Below are positions 1 to 7,168 of a stretch of DNA of 64,000 bases, piece after piece. Positions within the stretch are counted from its first letter, which is position 1, and every line of letters begins with the position of its first letter. The translations under genes and the position numbers were made by a program. The notes under the pieces were generated by a model. The model made no database searches, was not told the origin of the DNA, and worked only from the letters and a program-made list of their open reading frames with translations. The stretch lies in contig NZ_CM001776.1 of NCBI RefSeq assembly GCF_000332275.1, positions 4,090,008 to 4,154,007 of the forward strand, given 5' to 3'. This DNA is from Synechococcus sp. PCC 7336 (GTDB taxonomy: Bacteria; Cyanobacteriota; Cyanobacteriia; Thermostichales; PCC-7336).

Positions 1-98
1 TCCATCCGAAGGCGAAACCCTGGCGACTTTCCAGCGCGATCGATCGCCAGAGAGAGAGGGTGCCTAAGCCGAGGGATCGCCCCCCCGACTCGGCTTCA

Positions 99-132
99 GA
101 CACGGACGTGAATCTTTCGATTCATCCGGCTC
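99..132 (-). ncRNA. Group II intron domain V hairpin
   Basis: Reading the minus strand from 132 to 99, the segment begins GAGCCGGATGAA, has a CGAAAG apical tetraloop region, and closes with TTCACGTCCGTGTC. It is exactly 34 nt, has the GNRA-type loop and the two-base bulge region expected of domain V. Domain V is the catalytic core and the most conserved part of group II introns, so it anchors the identification of the whole element. Confidence 0.75.
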
Positions 133-178
133 CTCTCTAACTGGGCCATTGTCACCGGTACCAGTCATAGATAGATGT

Positions 179-351
179 TTATGTTGCATGTGCCTGGTCG
201 TGGCAGTGTTGATGCAACAAAGCCAAATTGTCGCGACGATTGTTGTCGCGATCGCCATCGAGATGATGCATCTCGATAGGCTCATTTGGAAAGAAATTCA
301 GTCCACAAAAGCGACATCGACTCTCTTGAGAGATGTATGGGGTTCCTACGT
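179..351 (-). pseudogene. HNH-domain remnant of intron maturase
   Basis: A short minus-strand frame ending in a stop at 179 encodes a zinc-type HNH motif. It has CRFCG, then EMHHLDGD, then NLALLHQHCHDQAHA. This matches the C-terminal HNH endonuclease domain of cyanobacterial group II intron-encoded proteins. No reverse-transcriptase or maturase X domain lies upstream; the frame runs directly into the domain III-like RNA. An upstream patch reading EWSLKYSNYR in another frame suggests at least one frameshift. It is probably a non-functional relic held in intron domain IV, though a free-standing HNH protein cannot be excluded. Confidence 0.6.
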
Positions 352-719
352 TCCGATATCCGATAGTTGCTGTACTTAAGGCTCCACTCTAGACCGGGTT
401 TATTGGGAGTAGCTACTGGTCACCGTTGTACGTGCCAGCCCCGTTATCCTTCACCTTTTGGTGGCGGTGTGTCAGCCTGATTTCACCGCTTAGGTCTGAC
501 GATCCGTCAGGCATGGATTCCTCTCGTACCCATATACAGCTTGCTAGACGGGATTCCAGATTGGGCTTCCAGTTACCGCCGTTTAACCCCGCTTCAGGCG
601 TTGATGGCTAGTCGCAAACCTGGGGGCTACATCGCGTATAGAAAGCCTCGATCTTGTGTTGGGGTAGTAAGGACCTTGCAGGGTTTTGCGTCTATTCCTC
701 GAGATTGCTGACTTCGCAC

Positions 720-844
720 TCAAGCGATTGGGCGAAGTCAATCACTCTCCGGCTGAGGCTGATATCGACGATATAAGATACATATCTTTACAATCAGCCA
801 TAGAGCTTGAAGAAGCTAGAGTCAGCTACAGGCTCTATATGTAG
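720..844 (+). other. Short open frame beside intron, possible exon remnant
   Basis: Starting at the intron boundary, a plus-strand frame reads ALKRLGEVNHSPAEAD and stays open to a TAG at 842-844. It has no start codon of its own and no family that I recognise. It may be the 3' part of a gene interrupted or truncated when the intron inserted in antisense, or it may be chance. The rest of 845-934 holds nothing recognisable. Confidence 0.2.
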
Positions 845-934
845 TGTTACTTTCTTGTGAAGGATCCTTGCCGTTCCCTGCTTGCATCTAAGAAGCTAAC
901 CGGAGATGGAAGCCACTCCACATTTTCATATAAT

Positions 935-980
935 AGATTCAGTGATTCACCCTATCACTGAATCTAGTTTTGGATATAAT
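935..980 (+). promoter_or_regulatory. HigA-type operator and -10 box
   Basis: A perfect inverted repeat has 12-bp arms, AGATTCAGTGAT (935-946) and ATCACTGAATCT (954-965), separated by 7 bp. A consensus -10 hexamer TATAAT follows at 975-980. The layout fits an autorepressed toxin-antitoxin promoter, with the XRE-family antitoxin binding the palindrome across the -35 region. Because the -10 box lies here, the toxin must start downstream of about 987. Confidence 0.65.
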
Positions 981-1017
981 TTGCTGGTATCCAGCTCAGC
1001 AACTGTGGGTGGTCGTT

Positions 1018-1317
1018 TTGAGGGTCAAGTTCAAAAAGAAAAAGCTGGAGGAGCTGTATACCCAAGAGAAGAACGCTCACAAGTATCCAGGGGTCGTTGA
1101 TGACTTCTTTGAAGTGATGAGTGCGATCGCCGCAGCAAAGGACGAGCGAGATCTTTATGCATTGAAGGGGTTTCACTTTGAAAAGCTTCAAGGGAAGCGC
1201 GGAAAAGAGGGGCAGCGTTCCATTCGGCTGAATAAGCAGTGGCGACTGATTGTCACGTTAGAAAACGACGAGGACGGTAGATTCGTTCTAGTCCTCGATA
1301 TCGAGGACTACCACTGA
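1018..1317 (+). CDS. higB: HigB-type toxin (RelE superfamily)
   Basis: The predicted product is an mRNA interferase of the HigB/plasmid-maintenance killer family. It cleaves mRNA at the ribosome when its antitoxin is degraded. The C-terminal half shows the family signature: ALKG..., QRSIRLNKQWRL and a final DIEDYH. The length of about 99 residues is normal. The start is uncertain. TTG at 1018 or GTG at 1009 is preferred because the longer frame from 970 begins inside the -10 box. It lies 27 bp upstream of the antitoxin and behind the palindromic operator, the normal higBA order (toxin first). The family call is firm; the activity is inferred. Confidence 0.85.
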   Translation: MRVKFKKKKLEELYTQEKNAHKYPGVVDDFFEVMSAIAAAKDERDLYALKGFHFEKLQGKRGKEGQRSIRLNKQWRLIVTLENDEDGRFVLVLDIEDYH

Positions 1318-1344
1318 CTGCGGGAATCGGGGAGAGGCAAGCAT

Positions 1345-2439
1345 ATGAGTCAGACTTTAGTACCAGCAAGGGTTTCGTCTCCTGGGCGGATTCTGAGTCG
1401 CGAGTTGGATGCTCGGGGATGGACTCAGAAGGATTTGGCTGTGATTGTGGAGCGTCCTCCACAAACGATTAACGAGATTGTTAAGGGGAAGAAGCAGATC
1501 ACTCCTGAGACGGCTATGGATTTGGCTGCGGCGTTGGGGACGTCTGCTGAGTTCTGGACAAATTTGGAGGCGAACTACCGTCTGCATCTGGCTCAAAAGG
1601 AGGCTGGACAATCCTCAGGGGATAGTTCGATTTCTCGCAGGGGGCGATTATATAGCCTTGCGCCCATACCTGAGATGGTTAAGCGAGGTTGGATTGAGGG
1701 TGCCGATTCCATTGACAAGTTGGAGAAGGCGGTTTGTGATTTTTTTGGTGTTGTTCGGATTGAGGAGGCAGTTCAGCTTGCTGTGAACTGCAGACAGTCT
1801 GAAGTGTTTGAGGCGGAGGGCCGCGCGCAGATTGCATGGGTGAAGCGGGTTGAGAACTTGGTTAGGAATCGCGAGGTGGCTGTTTTTGACCGTGCAAAAC
1901 TGCGGGATGCGATTCCCGATCTGCTTGAGTATGCGCGTAAAGCTGAGGATGTGGCGTTGGTGCCGCAAAAGCTTGCCAGTTTGGGGGTGCATTTTGCGAT
2001 CGTGCCTCATTTGCAAAAGACTTATTTGGATGGTGCTGCCTTCTATGTGGAAGGAACGCCGGTGGTTGCACTGACTCTAAGGCACAAGCGGATCGATAAT
2101 TTTTGGTTCACGCTCATGCACGAGCTAGGGCATATTGTGGCCGGACACAAAGGTAGCTATCTGGACAACATGGAAAATCTAGCCGTGACGGAGGAGGAGG
2201 CAGAGGCGAATCAGCTTGCGGCTGACTGGTTACTGGAGCCACAGGATTTGTCTGAGTTTGTGGCAGAGACCTCACCCTATTTCTCTACAAAGAAGGTGCA
2301 GCAATTCTCAATATCCCAGAATCGACATCCTGGTATTTTAGCAGGTCGCCTCCACCGCGAGGAGTTGATTCCTTACAAGAATCATCGGAAGTTTTTGGTC
2401 AAAGTAGATCGGTATCTAGAAGGCTGGATCGCGCAGTAA
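1345..2439 (+). CDS. HigA antitoxin fused to ImmA/IrrE peptidase
   Basis: Residues about 15-80 form an XRE-type helix-turn-helix of the HigA family (GWTQKDLA, TINEIVKGKK), which binds the operator and neutralises HigB. Residues about 200-330 form an ImmA/IrrE metallopeptidase domain with the zinc motif HELGH at 259-263. Classical HigA is about 100 residues, whereas this protein has 364. The fusion suggests that the antitoxin carries its own protease, which might cleave itself or a partner under stress; this is inference. The start is supported by a purine-rich GGAGAGG about 8 bp upstream. It is the second gene of the higBA operon. Confidence 0.88.
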   Translation: MSQTLVPARVSSPGRILSRELDARGWTQKDLAVIVERPPQTINEIVKGKKQITPETAMDLAAALGTSAEFWTNLEANYRLHLAQKEAGQSSGDSSISRRGRLYSLAPIPEMVKRGWIEGADSIDKLEKAVCDFFGVVRIEEAVQLAVNCRQSEVFEAEGRAQIAWVKRVENLVRNREVAVFDRAKLRDAIPDLLEYARKAEDVALVPQKLASLGVHFAIVPHLQKTYLDGAAFYVEGTPVVALTLRHKRIDNFWFTLMHELGHIVAGHKGSYLDNMENLAVTEEEAEANQLAADWLLEPQDLSEFVAETSPYFSTKKVQQFSISQNRHPGILAGRLHREELIPYKNHRKFLVKVDRYLEGWIAQ

Positions 2440-2532
2440 ATATGGAGCTGGAAGCGGAACAGATTACTGTACTAGATGTATCTTAAACTACGCGAGTAAA
2501 ATACCCTAGCTATATTGTCACTATAGTAGCTA

Positions 2533-2578
2533 ATACTATAAGTATACTGAAAAATATTTTTCAGTATACTTATAGTAT
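2533..2578. repeat. 46-bp perfect palindrome
   Basis: The sequence from ATACTATAAG to CTTATAGTAT reads identically on both strands over 46 bp with no spacer. It is entirely AT-rich and sits in the 300-bp gap between the convergent higBA and ycf35 genes. It could act as a bidirectional terminator hairpin, a cruciform, or the scar of a mobile element. There is no T-tract on either side, so a standard intrinsic terminator is less likely. No other feature was seen in this gap apart from the terminator at 2669-2694. Confidence 0.7.
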
Positions 2579-2668
2579 CGAAAATCTAGAGTATTATATT
2601 ATCAATGTATTATGAGACACACTTAGCATAATAATTTGTTCCGCTTTCACCCGGCATTGAACCACGCC

Positions 2669-2694
2669 AAAAAAAGGGGCCGATTGCTCGGCCC
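2669..2694 (-). terminator. Rho-independent terminator of ycf46-ycf35
   Basis: On the minus strand a GGGCCGA/TCGGCCC stem with a 4-nt loop is followed by a run of seven T residues. It lies about 45 bp beyond the ycf35 stop and is a textbook intrinsic terminator for the ycf46-ycf35 transcript. Confidence 0.8.
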
Positions 2695-2737
2695 AATGTA
2701 AAGAGGAACAAAGACAGGATTGAAAGCCACGCCAGCG

Positions 2738-3091
2738 CTAGCTGTGAACCATCAAACGCACATTGGCATTTTGTAGGCCGGGGCGCTTTGCTTCTGTCAA
2801 AGTTTTATTGACCGCATACTTTTGATTGATGGAATTGATCAGCTCGGTCTGATTGTGCTTCTTCGCCACACCCCAGAGGTCGGCAATCAGATCGAAGGAG
2901 CCATCGGGGTTGCGAGACCAGCCCAAATCGTACTCCCCTTCCAATTGAGCCACAATGTCAGCCCGAACCCGCTGGCCGTTGTAGCCGCGAACATCCGCCT
3001 GGTTGTGAACGGTCAAGCCTATGTCGCGCAAGGATTGCTGGAGAATTTCAGCATCGGAAATCTTGGTACGCAGAGTGCTAAAGTGAGACAT
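2738..3091 (-). CDS. ycf35: Ycf35 family protein (DUF1257)
   Basis: This is a small soluble protein of about 117 residues conserved in cyanobacteria and some plastids; its biochemical role is unknown. Recognisable parts are the N-terminal MSHFSTLRTKI, the central LGWSRNPDG and DLIADLWGV, and a C-terminal basic tail. The start at 3091 follows a clear AAGGAGAAA ribosome-binding site, so the longer upstream frame is rejected. It lies downstream of ycf46 with 112 bp between them and shares its terminator, so the two are probably co-transcribed. This pairing of two widely conserved but poorly understood plastid-type genes hints at a shared function. Confidence 0.85.
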   Translation of the reverse strand: MSHFSTLRTKISDAEILQQSLRDIGLTVHNQADVRGYNGQRVRADIVAQLEGEYDLGWSRNPDGSFDLIADLWGVAKKHNQTELINSINQKYAVNKTLTEAKRPGLQNANVRLMVHS

Positions 3092-3203
3092 GGGTTTCTC
3101 CTTGATAGGTAGTAAAAATGAATGGAACGAATGGAAACATGCAGAAGTAGAGCGCTGCAAAGTTAACTGGGTTCTGTCTGTTTAGACCTCCTGGAGAGCG
3201 TAA

Positions 3204-4712
3204 CTAGAACTCCAGCCGCTGGTACTCGGCTACAGATGATGCTGCTGGCCGAGCCCGCTGCTGGGCCCATTCCCTCAAAGCTGCCACCTGCTCCATCATG
3301 GTGCGAGACAGCGGTTGAGTTGCTTTGATCGCAGCTAAGATGTCCAGCTGACCCGGTTCCCGGTGCTGGGCAAACGATTCGTACATCGCTGCGATTAAAC
3401 CTTGTTCGATTTCCGCGCCTGAAAATCCGTCACTGGCGCTGGCAAGCTGTTCAAAATCAAATCGATCGATCTCTTTGCGGCGCTTGGATAGGTGAATCCG
3501 AAAGATTTCTACCCGCTCTTGTTCCGTCGGCAGATCCACAAAGAAAATCTCGTCGAATCGACCTTTGCGCAAAAACTCTCCCGGCAGGCGATCGACTCGG
3601 TTTGCCGTTGCCATCACAAACACTGGAGACTTTTTCTCCTGCATCCAGGTCAAGAACGAGCCAAAGATGCGGCTGGAGGTACCGCCATCTGAATCGCTCG
3701 ACCCCGATGCGCCCCCAAAGGCTTTGTCCAATTCATCCACAAACAGAATCGCGGGAGAAATCGATTCCGCTGTTTTGAGGGCACTGCGCAGGTTCGCTTC
3801 AGACTTACCCACCAGCGAGCCGTCATAGACGCGGCCCATATCCAAGCGCAACAGGGGCAGGCCCCACAGACGCGAGGTGGTTTTCGCAATTAAAGACTTG
3901 CCGCACCCCGGCACCCCCAAAATCAACATGCCTTTGGGCTGGGGCAGACCATACTCGCGGGCGCGCTCGGTAAAGGCATCGGTGCGGTTGCGCAACCATC
4001 GCTTGAGCTCCTCCAACCCCCCCACCGAGTCGATGGTTTCATCCTCTTCGATGTATTCCAGAATGCCGTTGCGGCGGATGAGCTGCTTTTTCTCGGACAG
4101 GACGATCTCCACTTCGCTCTCGGTCAAACGACCGCTAACCACCCTGGCCCGCCGATAGACCTTCTCGGCTTCGTCCACCGTCAGCCCCAATGTGGCTTTG
4201 ACCAGTTTTTCGCGCTCGTCGGGGGTGCAGCGATTGTGACGGGGCAATTTCTCCAACTGGAGATCGAGCACCCCCTCCAAGATGGCCATATCGGGCAGGG
4301 CAAAATCGACGATCGCCACATCCTTTTCCAATTCCACCGGAATGTTTTGGATGGGGGACATCAGCACGATGGTCTTGTAGGTATTGCGGAAGCTGGCGAT
4401 CGCATCCCGCAACCAGCGTTTGACCTCAGTGGAATCGAGAAATTCGTGCAGATCCTTAAAGATATACAGCCCCGCATCCTTTTGTTCCATCACCCACTGA
4501 ATCGCCGGTTGGGGAGATTGAGTATTGTGCTGGGTCAACATGCGAGGCTGGCCGTATTCCACGATGCCGTGGGTCACGGTCCAGATAAAGACCTTGCGCT
4601 CGGGCTCCTGTTTGGCCACCTGGGCGATCGCAGTCTCTGCCCGCTCTTCCTCGGGGGTCACGAGGTAGATCAGTGGATATTGGGCTTGTGTGAGAACTTC
4701 TAGCTCTCGCAT
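3204..4712 (-). CDS. ycf46: Ycf46-like AAA+ ATPase
   Basis: This 502-residue protein has an N-terminal half without catalytic motifs and one AAA+ domain from about 230 on. Walker A (GVPGCGKS) lies near 265-272, Walker B (AILFVDELDKA) near 320, and a classical AAA second region of homology (RFDEIFFVDLP) follows. The architecture and length match Ycf46 of cyanobacteria and red-algal plastids, which has been linked to photosynthetic or carbon-uptake regulation, though its substrate is unknown. It is not FtsH, as there is no HExxH protease and no membrane segment. The AAA+ call is certain; the Ycf46 assignment rests on architecture and on the adjacent ycf35. Confidence 0.85.
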   Translation of the reverse strand: MRELEVLTQAQYPLIYLVTPEEERAETAIAQVAKQEPERKVFIWTVTHGIVEYGQPRMLTQHNTQSPQPAIQWVMEQKDAGLYIFKDLHEFLDSTEVKRWLRDAIASFRNTYKTIVLMSPIQNIPVELEKDVAIVDFALPDMAILEGVLDLQLEKLPRHNRCTPDEREKLVKATLGLTVDEAEKVYRRARVVSGRLTESEVEIVLSEKKQLIRRNGILEYIEEDETIDSVGGLEELKRWLRNRTDAFTERAREYGLPQPKGMLILGVPGCGKSLIAKTTSRLWGLPLLRLDMGRVYDGSLVGKSEANLRSALKTAESISPAILFVDELDKAFGGASGSSDSDGGTSSRIFGSFLTWMQEKKSPVFVMATANRVDRLPGEFLRKGRFDEIFFVDLPTEQERVEIFRIHLSKRRKEIDRFDFEQLASASDGFSGAEIEQGLIAAMYESFAQHREPGQLDILAAIKATQPLSRTMMEQVAALREWAQQRARPAASSVAEYQRLEF

Positions 4713-4790
4713 GACAATTCACCCAATTTGCAACAATCGATCTGTGGCACTAACAATTAGTACCTACTGGACCCGGCCAAAACATTTCAC

Positions 4791-5156
4791 TTACGAGCAG
4801 GTCGCGACCAAATCGGGATGACCGCCATCTGCAGAAACTTCAGACGCTTGCAGGCGTATGGCCCGCTCGACATCGGTTTCCTCTGGCAAGATAGATGCAC
4901 TGGGCAGGAGCTGAGGACTGCCTTCCCGCATGACGAAGGACACTTCGCAAGCAGGGCAGGCATGAACTTGATACGCTTCCCCCATCTGACCCTCAACCGT
5001 TTCGGGGTGGGTCAGATAGAAGCTCAGCGCTTTTTCCATCACCGCAGACATTGACTCGCATTCCACCGCTGCCTGAATTTTGGCTTTGCGATGTACCTCA
5101 GGAGACAGGTAAAGCGTCACCTTTTGTTTCGAGCCTGTCAGCTTTCGCTCGGACAT
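4791..5156 (-). CDS. Ribbon-helix-helix type small protein
   Basis: This 121-residue protein has a predicted ribbon-helix-helix at about residues 10-50: a basic beta strand (KQKVTLYLSPEVHRK) followed by helices. That fold is typical of small DNA-binding repressors and antitoxins. A CPAC pair near residues 68-71 could bind a metal or form a disulfide. The acidic C-terminal tail has no known domain. It is transcribed with ycf46, 78 bp upstream of it, and might regulate that operon; no toxin partner is adjacent. Function is not established. Confidence 0.6.
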   Translation of the reverse strand: MSERKLTGSKQKVTLYLSPEVHRKAKIQAAVECESMSAVMEKALSFYLTHPETVEGQMGEAYQVHACPACEVSFVMREGSPQLLPSASILPEETDVERAIRLQASEVSADGGHPDLVATCS

Positions 5157-5312
5157 AACCAGCTAACTTTGATTCTTACGTATCTGAATGCAGCCATCCT
5201 AATGGAGACAGCCAGCATGACGGCATTTTCTTAACACTTCGCAATGATTCGCCCTGCAAACTGATGCGCTAGAGTGAGTGAACGTGACCCCATCAGCACA
5301 GGAGTAGCAAGC

Positions 5313-6365
5313 ATGGACGTGCCCCAGCGCGGACTTCCAGTCACCATCGTGACGGGCTTTTTGGGGAGTGGCAAGACAACGCTGCTCAATCATATTTTGT
5401 CGAACCAGACCGGTATGCGGACGGCCGTGCTGGTGAATGAGTTTGGCGAGATTGGGATTGATTCAGAGCTGATCGTCTCCACAGAAGAAGACATGGTGGA
5501 GTTGAATAATGGCTGCATGTGTTGCACGGTGCGCGGAGATATTGCCGAGAGCGTGCTGCGGTTGATGGAGCGTTCTGACGCCAATGACAAGCCGATCGAC
5601 TATTTGGTGGTGGAGACAACGGGATTGGCCGATCCGCTGCCGGTGGCGCTCACCTTTCTCGGATCGGAACTGCGGGATCTGACTCGTCTCGACTCGATTG
5701 TGACGGTGGTGGATGCCAGCAACTTTGCTCCCGATTTATTTGAAAGCGAAGTGGCCCACAGCCAGATTGCCTATGGGGATGTGGTGGTGCTCAACAAAAC
5801 TGACCTCGTGGATGAGGACGAGCTGAAGAAGTTGGAAAAGCGGATTCGGGTGCTCAAGACTGAAGCGCACATTCTCAAGACGGTGAATAGTCAGGTGCCT
5901 TTGGAATTGCTGCTAGACACGGATTTGTTTAAGTCTGAGGCGTTCGTGGAAGAAGAGCACGACCATCACGGGCACGACCATCACGGGCACGACCATCACG
6001 GGCACGACCATCACGACCATTCGCACCATTTAGAAGAAGACGGGTTTAACTCGGTGTCGTTTGAAGCCGATCGCCCCTTCAATCTCGATCGTTTCCAGAA
6101 ATTTCTCAATAACCTGCCGGATGGGGTCTTTCGAGCCAAGGGGATGCTGTGGTTTGACGAAAGCCCCGATCGCCACATCTTCCATCTGTGCGGCAATCGC
6201 TACACCATCAATAGCGAAGATTGGCCCGAGAACAGTACGCCGAAGAATCAGATGGTTCTGATCGGCCAACATCTCAAAACTAAACCCCTGTTGAAGCAAT
6301 TAGAAAATTGCGTTCAGCCATCGGCAGCAGCGAACAAAGGGTTCGGTAAGGGACTTGCCAGTTAA
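5313..6365 (+). CDS. CobW/COG0523 family GTPase
   Basis: This is a G3E-family P-loop GTPase that delivers metals, probably zinc given its make-up. It shows Walker A GFLGSGKT at about 14-21, the metal-binding GCMCC motif near 67-71, NKTD for guanine specificity near 160, and a C-terminal CobW_C domain from about 250. A histidine-rich segment with four HDHHG-type repeats (about 215-238) would bind metal ions. The ATG at 5313 has an AGGAG site 9 bp upstream and is preferred over the GTG at 5274. It is monocistronic and divergent from the RHH/ycf46 genes. No clear Zur box was identified in the promoter region. Alternatives are a nitrile-hydratase or cobalamin-type chaperone. Confidence 0.88.
   Translation: MDVPQRGLPVTIVTGFLGSGKTTLLNHILSNQTGMRTAVLVNEFGEIGIDSELIVSTEEDMVELNNGCMCCTVRGDIAESVLRLMERSDANDKPIDYLVVETTGLADPLPVALTFLGSELRDLTRLDSIVTVVDASNFAPDLFESEVAHSQIAYGDVVVLNKTDLVDEDELKKLEKRIRVLKTEAHILKTVNSQVPLELLLDTDLFKSEAFVEEEHDHHGHDHHGHDHHGHDHHDHSHHLEEDGFNSVSFEADRPFNLDRFQKFLNNLPDGVFRAKGMLWFDESPDRHIFHLCGNRYTINSEDWPENSTPKNQMVLIGQHLKTKPLLKQLENCVQPSAAANKGFGKGLAS
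5958..6014 (+). repeat. 15-bp tandem repeat encoding His-rich loop
   Basis: The unit CACGACCATCACGGG is repeated nearly four times within the CobW gene. Each copy encodes His-Asp-His-His-Gly. The copies are identical at the DNA level, which suggests recent slippage expansion of the metal-binding loop. Confidence 0.9.
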
Positions 6366-6521
6366 TAATGTGCCGACTGGGTCACGCAATGCTTTGGAGG
6401 TGCTTTACCCGAGCGATGTTCTATTTGGGCGCAAGCCCATAGGCGATCGCCAATTTGTCTTGCCATTTAGCAGGCAGTCAGCGAATCTGGGACGAGAATC
6501 CAAGCTTTTGGTCTCTGCCCG

Positions 6522-7146
6522 ATGAGTCGAAATGAGTACGACATCAACCTGCGCAGCTTGGTCGGAGATTACAGCCAAGACTTTCTTCAGTGGCTCTTAG
6601 ACGATACGGTTCGGGTAGAGGAAATCGTCAATCCAGTGTTTACTTCTCGCGAACGGCGAGCAGATTTTGTCGCGCGCGACGATTTTAGCCAGCGATCGCC
6701 CCGGCTTGCTTCCCTTGGTCCCTCTGATGGGACCGCCGAATAATCTGAAGGAGCGGCTTGAAGCTTGTGAAGCAGCCATTTCCGAGCGAGTAGAATTAAA
6801 GTCGAGGCAACAGGATTTGCTTGCGGTGGCAGTGCTGTTGAGTTCGCTCCAGCCGACAGGGCAGGATGCTATCGAAGAATTCCTCAGGAGCAGAAAAATG
6901 TTGGATTTGATGGAGTCCCCCCTATTGAAGGATTGGCTGAGCGAAGCTGAGGCTAGAGGCAAAGCTGAAGGCAAAGCTGAAGAGGGGCAGCGAATGCTCG
7001 CCCGACTCCTGTCCCGTCAGTTTGGACCTCTCCCTCAAGCCGTCGCGAGCTCGCTACAGGCGATCGCCGCTCCAGAGCGACTGGAGGAACTTGTAGATGC
7101 TGCTTTGGAAGCAACTAGCCTAGAAGATTTTCAGCAGAACCTCTAA
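6522..7146 (+). pseudogene. Decayed PD-(D/E)XK/DUF4351 family ORF
   Basis: Two frames together look like one Rpn/PD-(D/E)XK transposase-like protein with its middle removed. The first (6522-6743) begins MSRNEYDINL and has RVEEIVNPVFTSRERRADF, the usual N-terminus of this cyanobacterial family. The second, from 6667, has the C-terminal DUF4351 region with RGKAEGKAEEGQRMLARLL and a closing EELVDAALEATSLEDFQ. The central nuclease core is absent and the frames disagree near 6670-6720. A small C-terminal protein may still be made, but the gene is inactive as a nuclease. Confidence 0.7.
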
Positions 7147-7168
7147 CATCTTGTGCCCAACGGGGAGG

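Larger units (their letters stand above)
60..719 (-). mobile_element. Miniature group II intron (RT deleted)
   Basis: On the minus strand the element opens with GTGCG at 719-715, the usual group II 5' end. It contains a domain-III-like stretch (GGAACGTAGGAACCCC), an HNH fragment, a 34-nt domain V (99-132) and a domain-VI-like hairpin, and it ends near 60 with ...GGCAC. The order 5' domains, D4 ORF remnant, D5, D6 is that of a bacterial group II intron. Such introns with a full maturase are normally about 2-3 kb. This one is about 660 nt because nearly all of the reverse transcriptase is missing. It could still be spliced or mobilised in trans if a related maturase exists elsewhere in the genome. 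The exact 3' boundary and the EBS/IBS pairings were not worked out. Confidence 0.72.

Noticed and set aside
970-1017. Upstream extension of HigB to TTG 970
   Set aside because: This start lies in the -10 promoter box; the shorter starts fit the family length.
4236-4703. 155-residue plus-strand frame antisense to ycf46
   Set aside because: It overlaps the conserved AAA+ gene and has no domain or ribosome-binding site.
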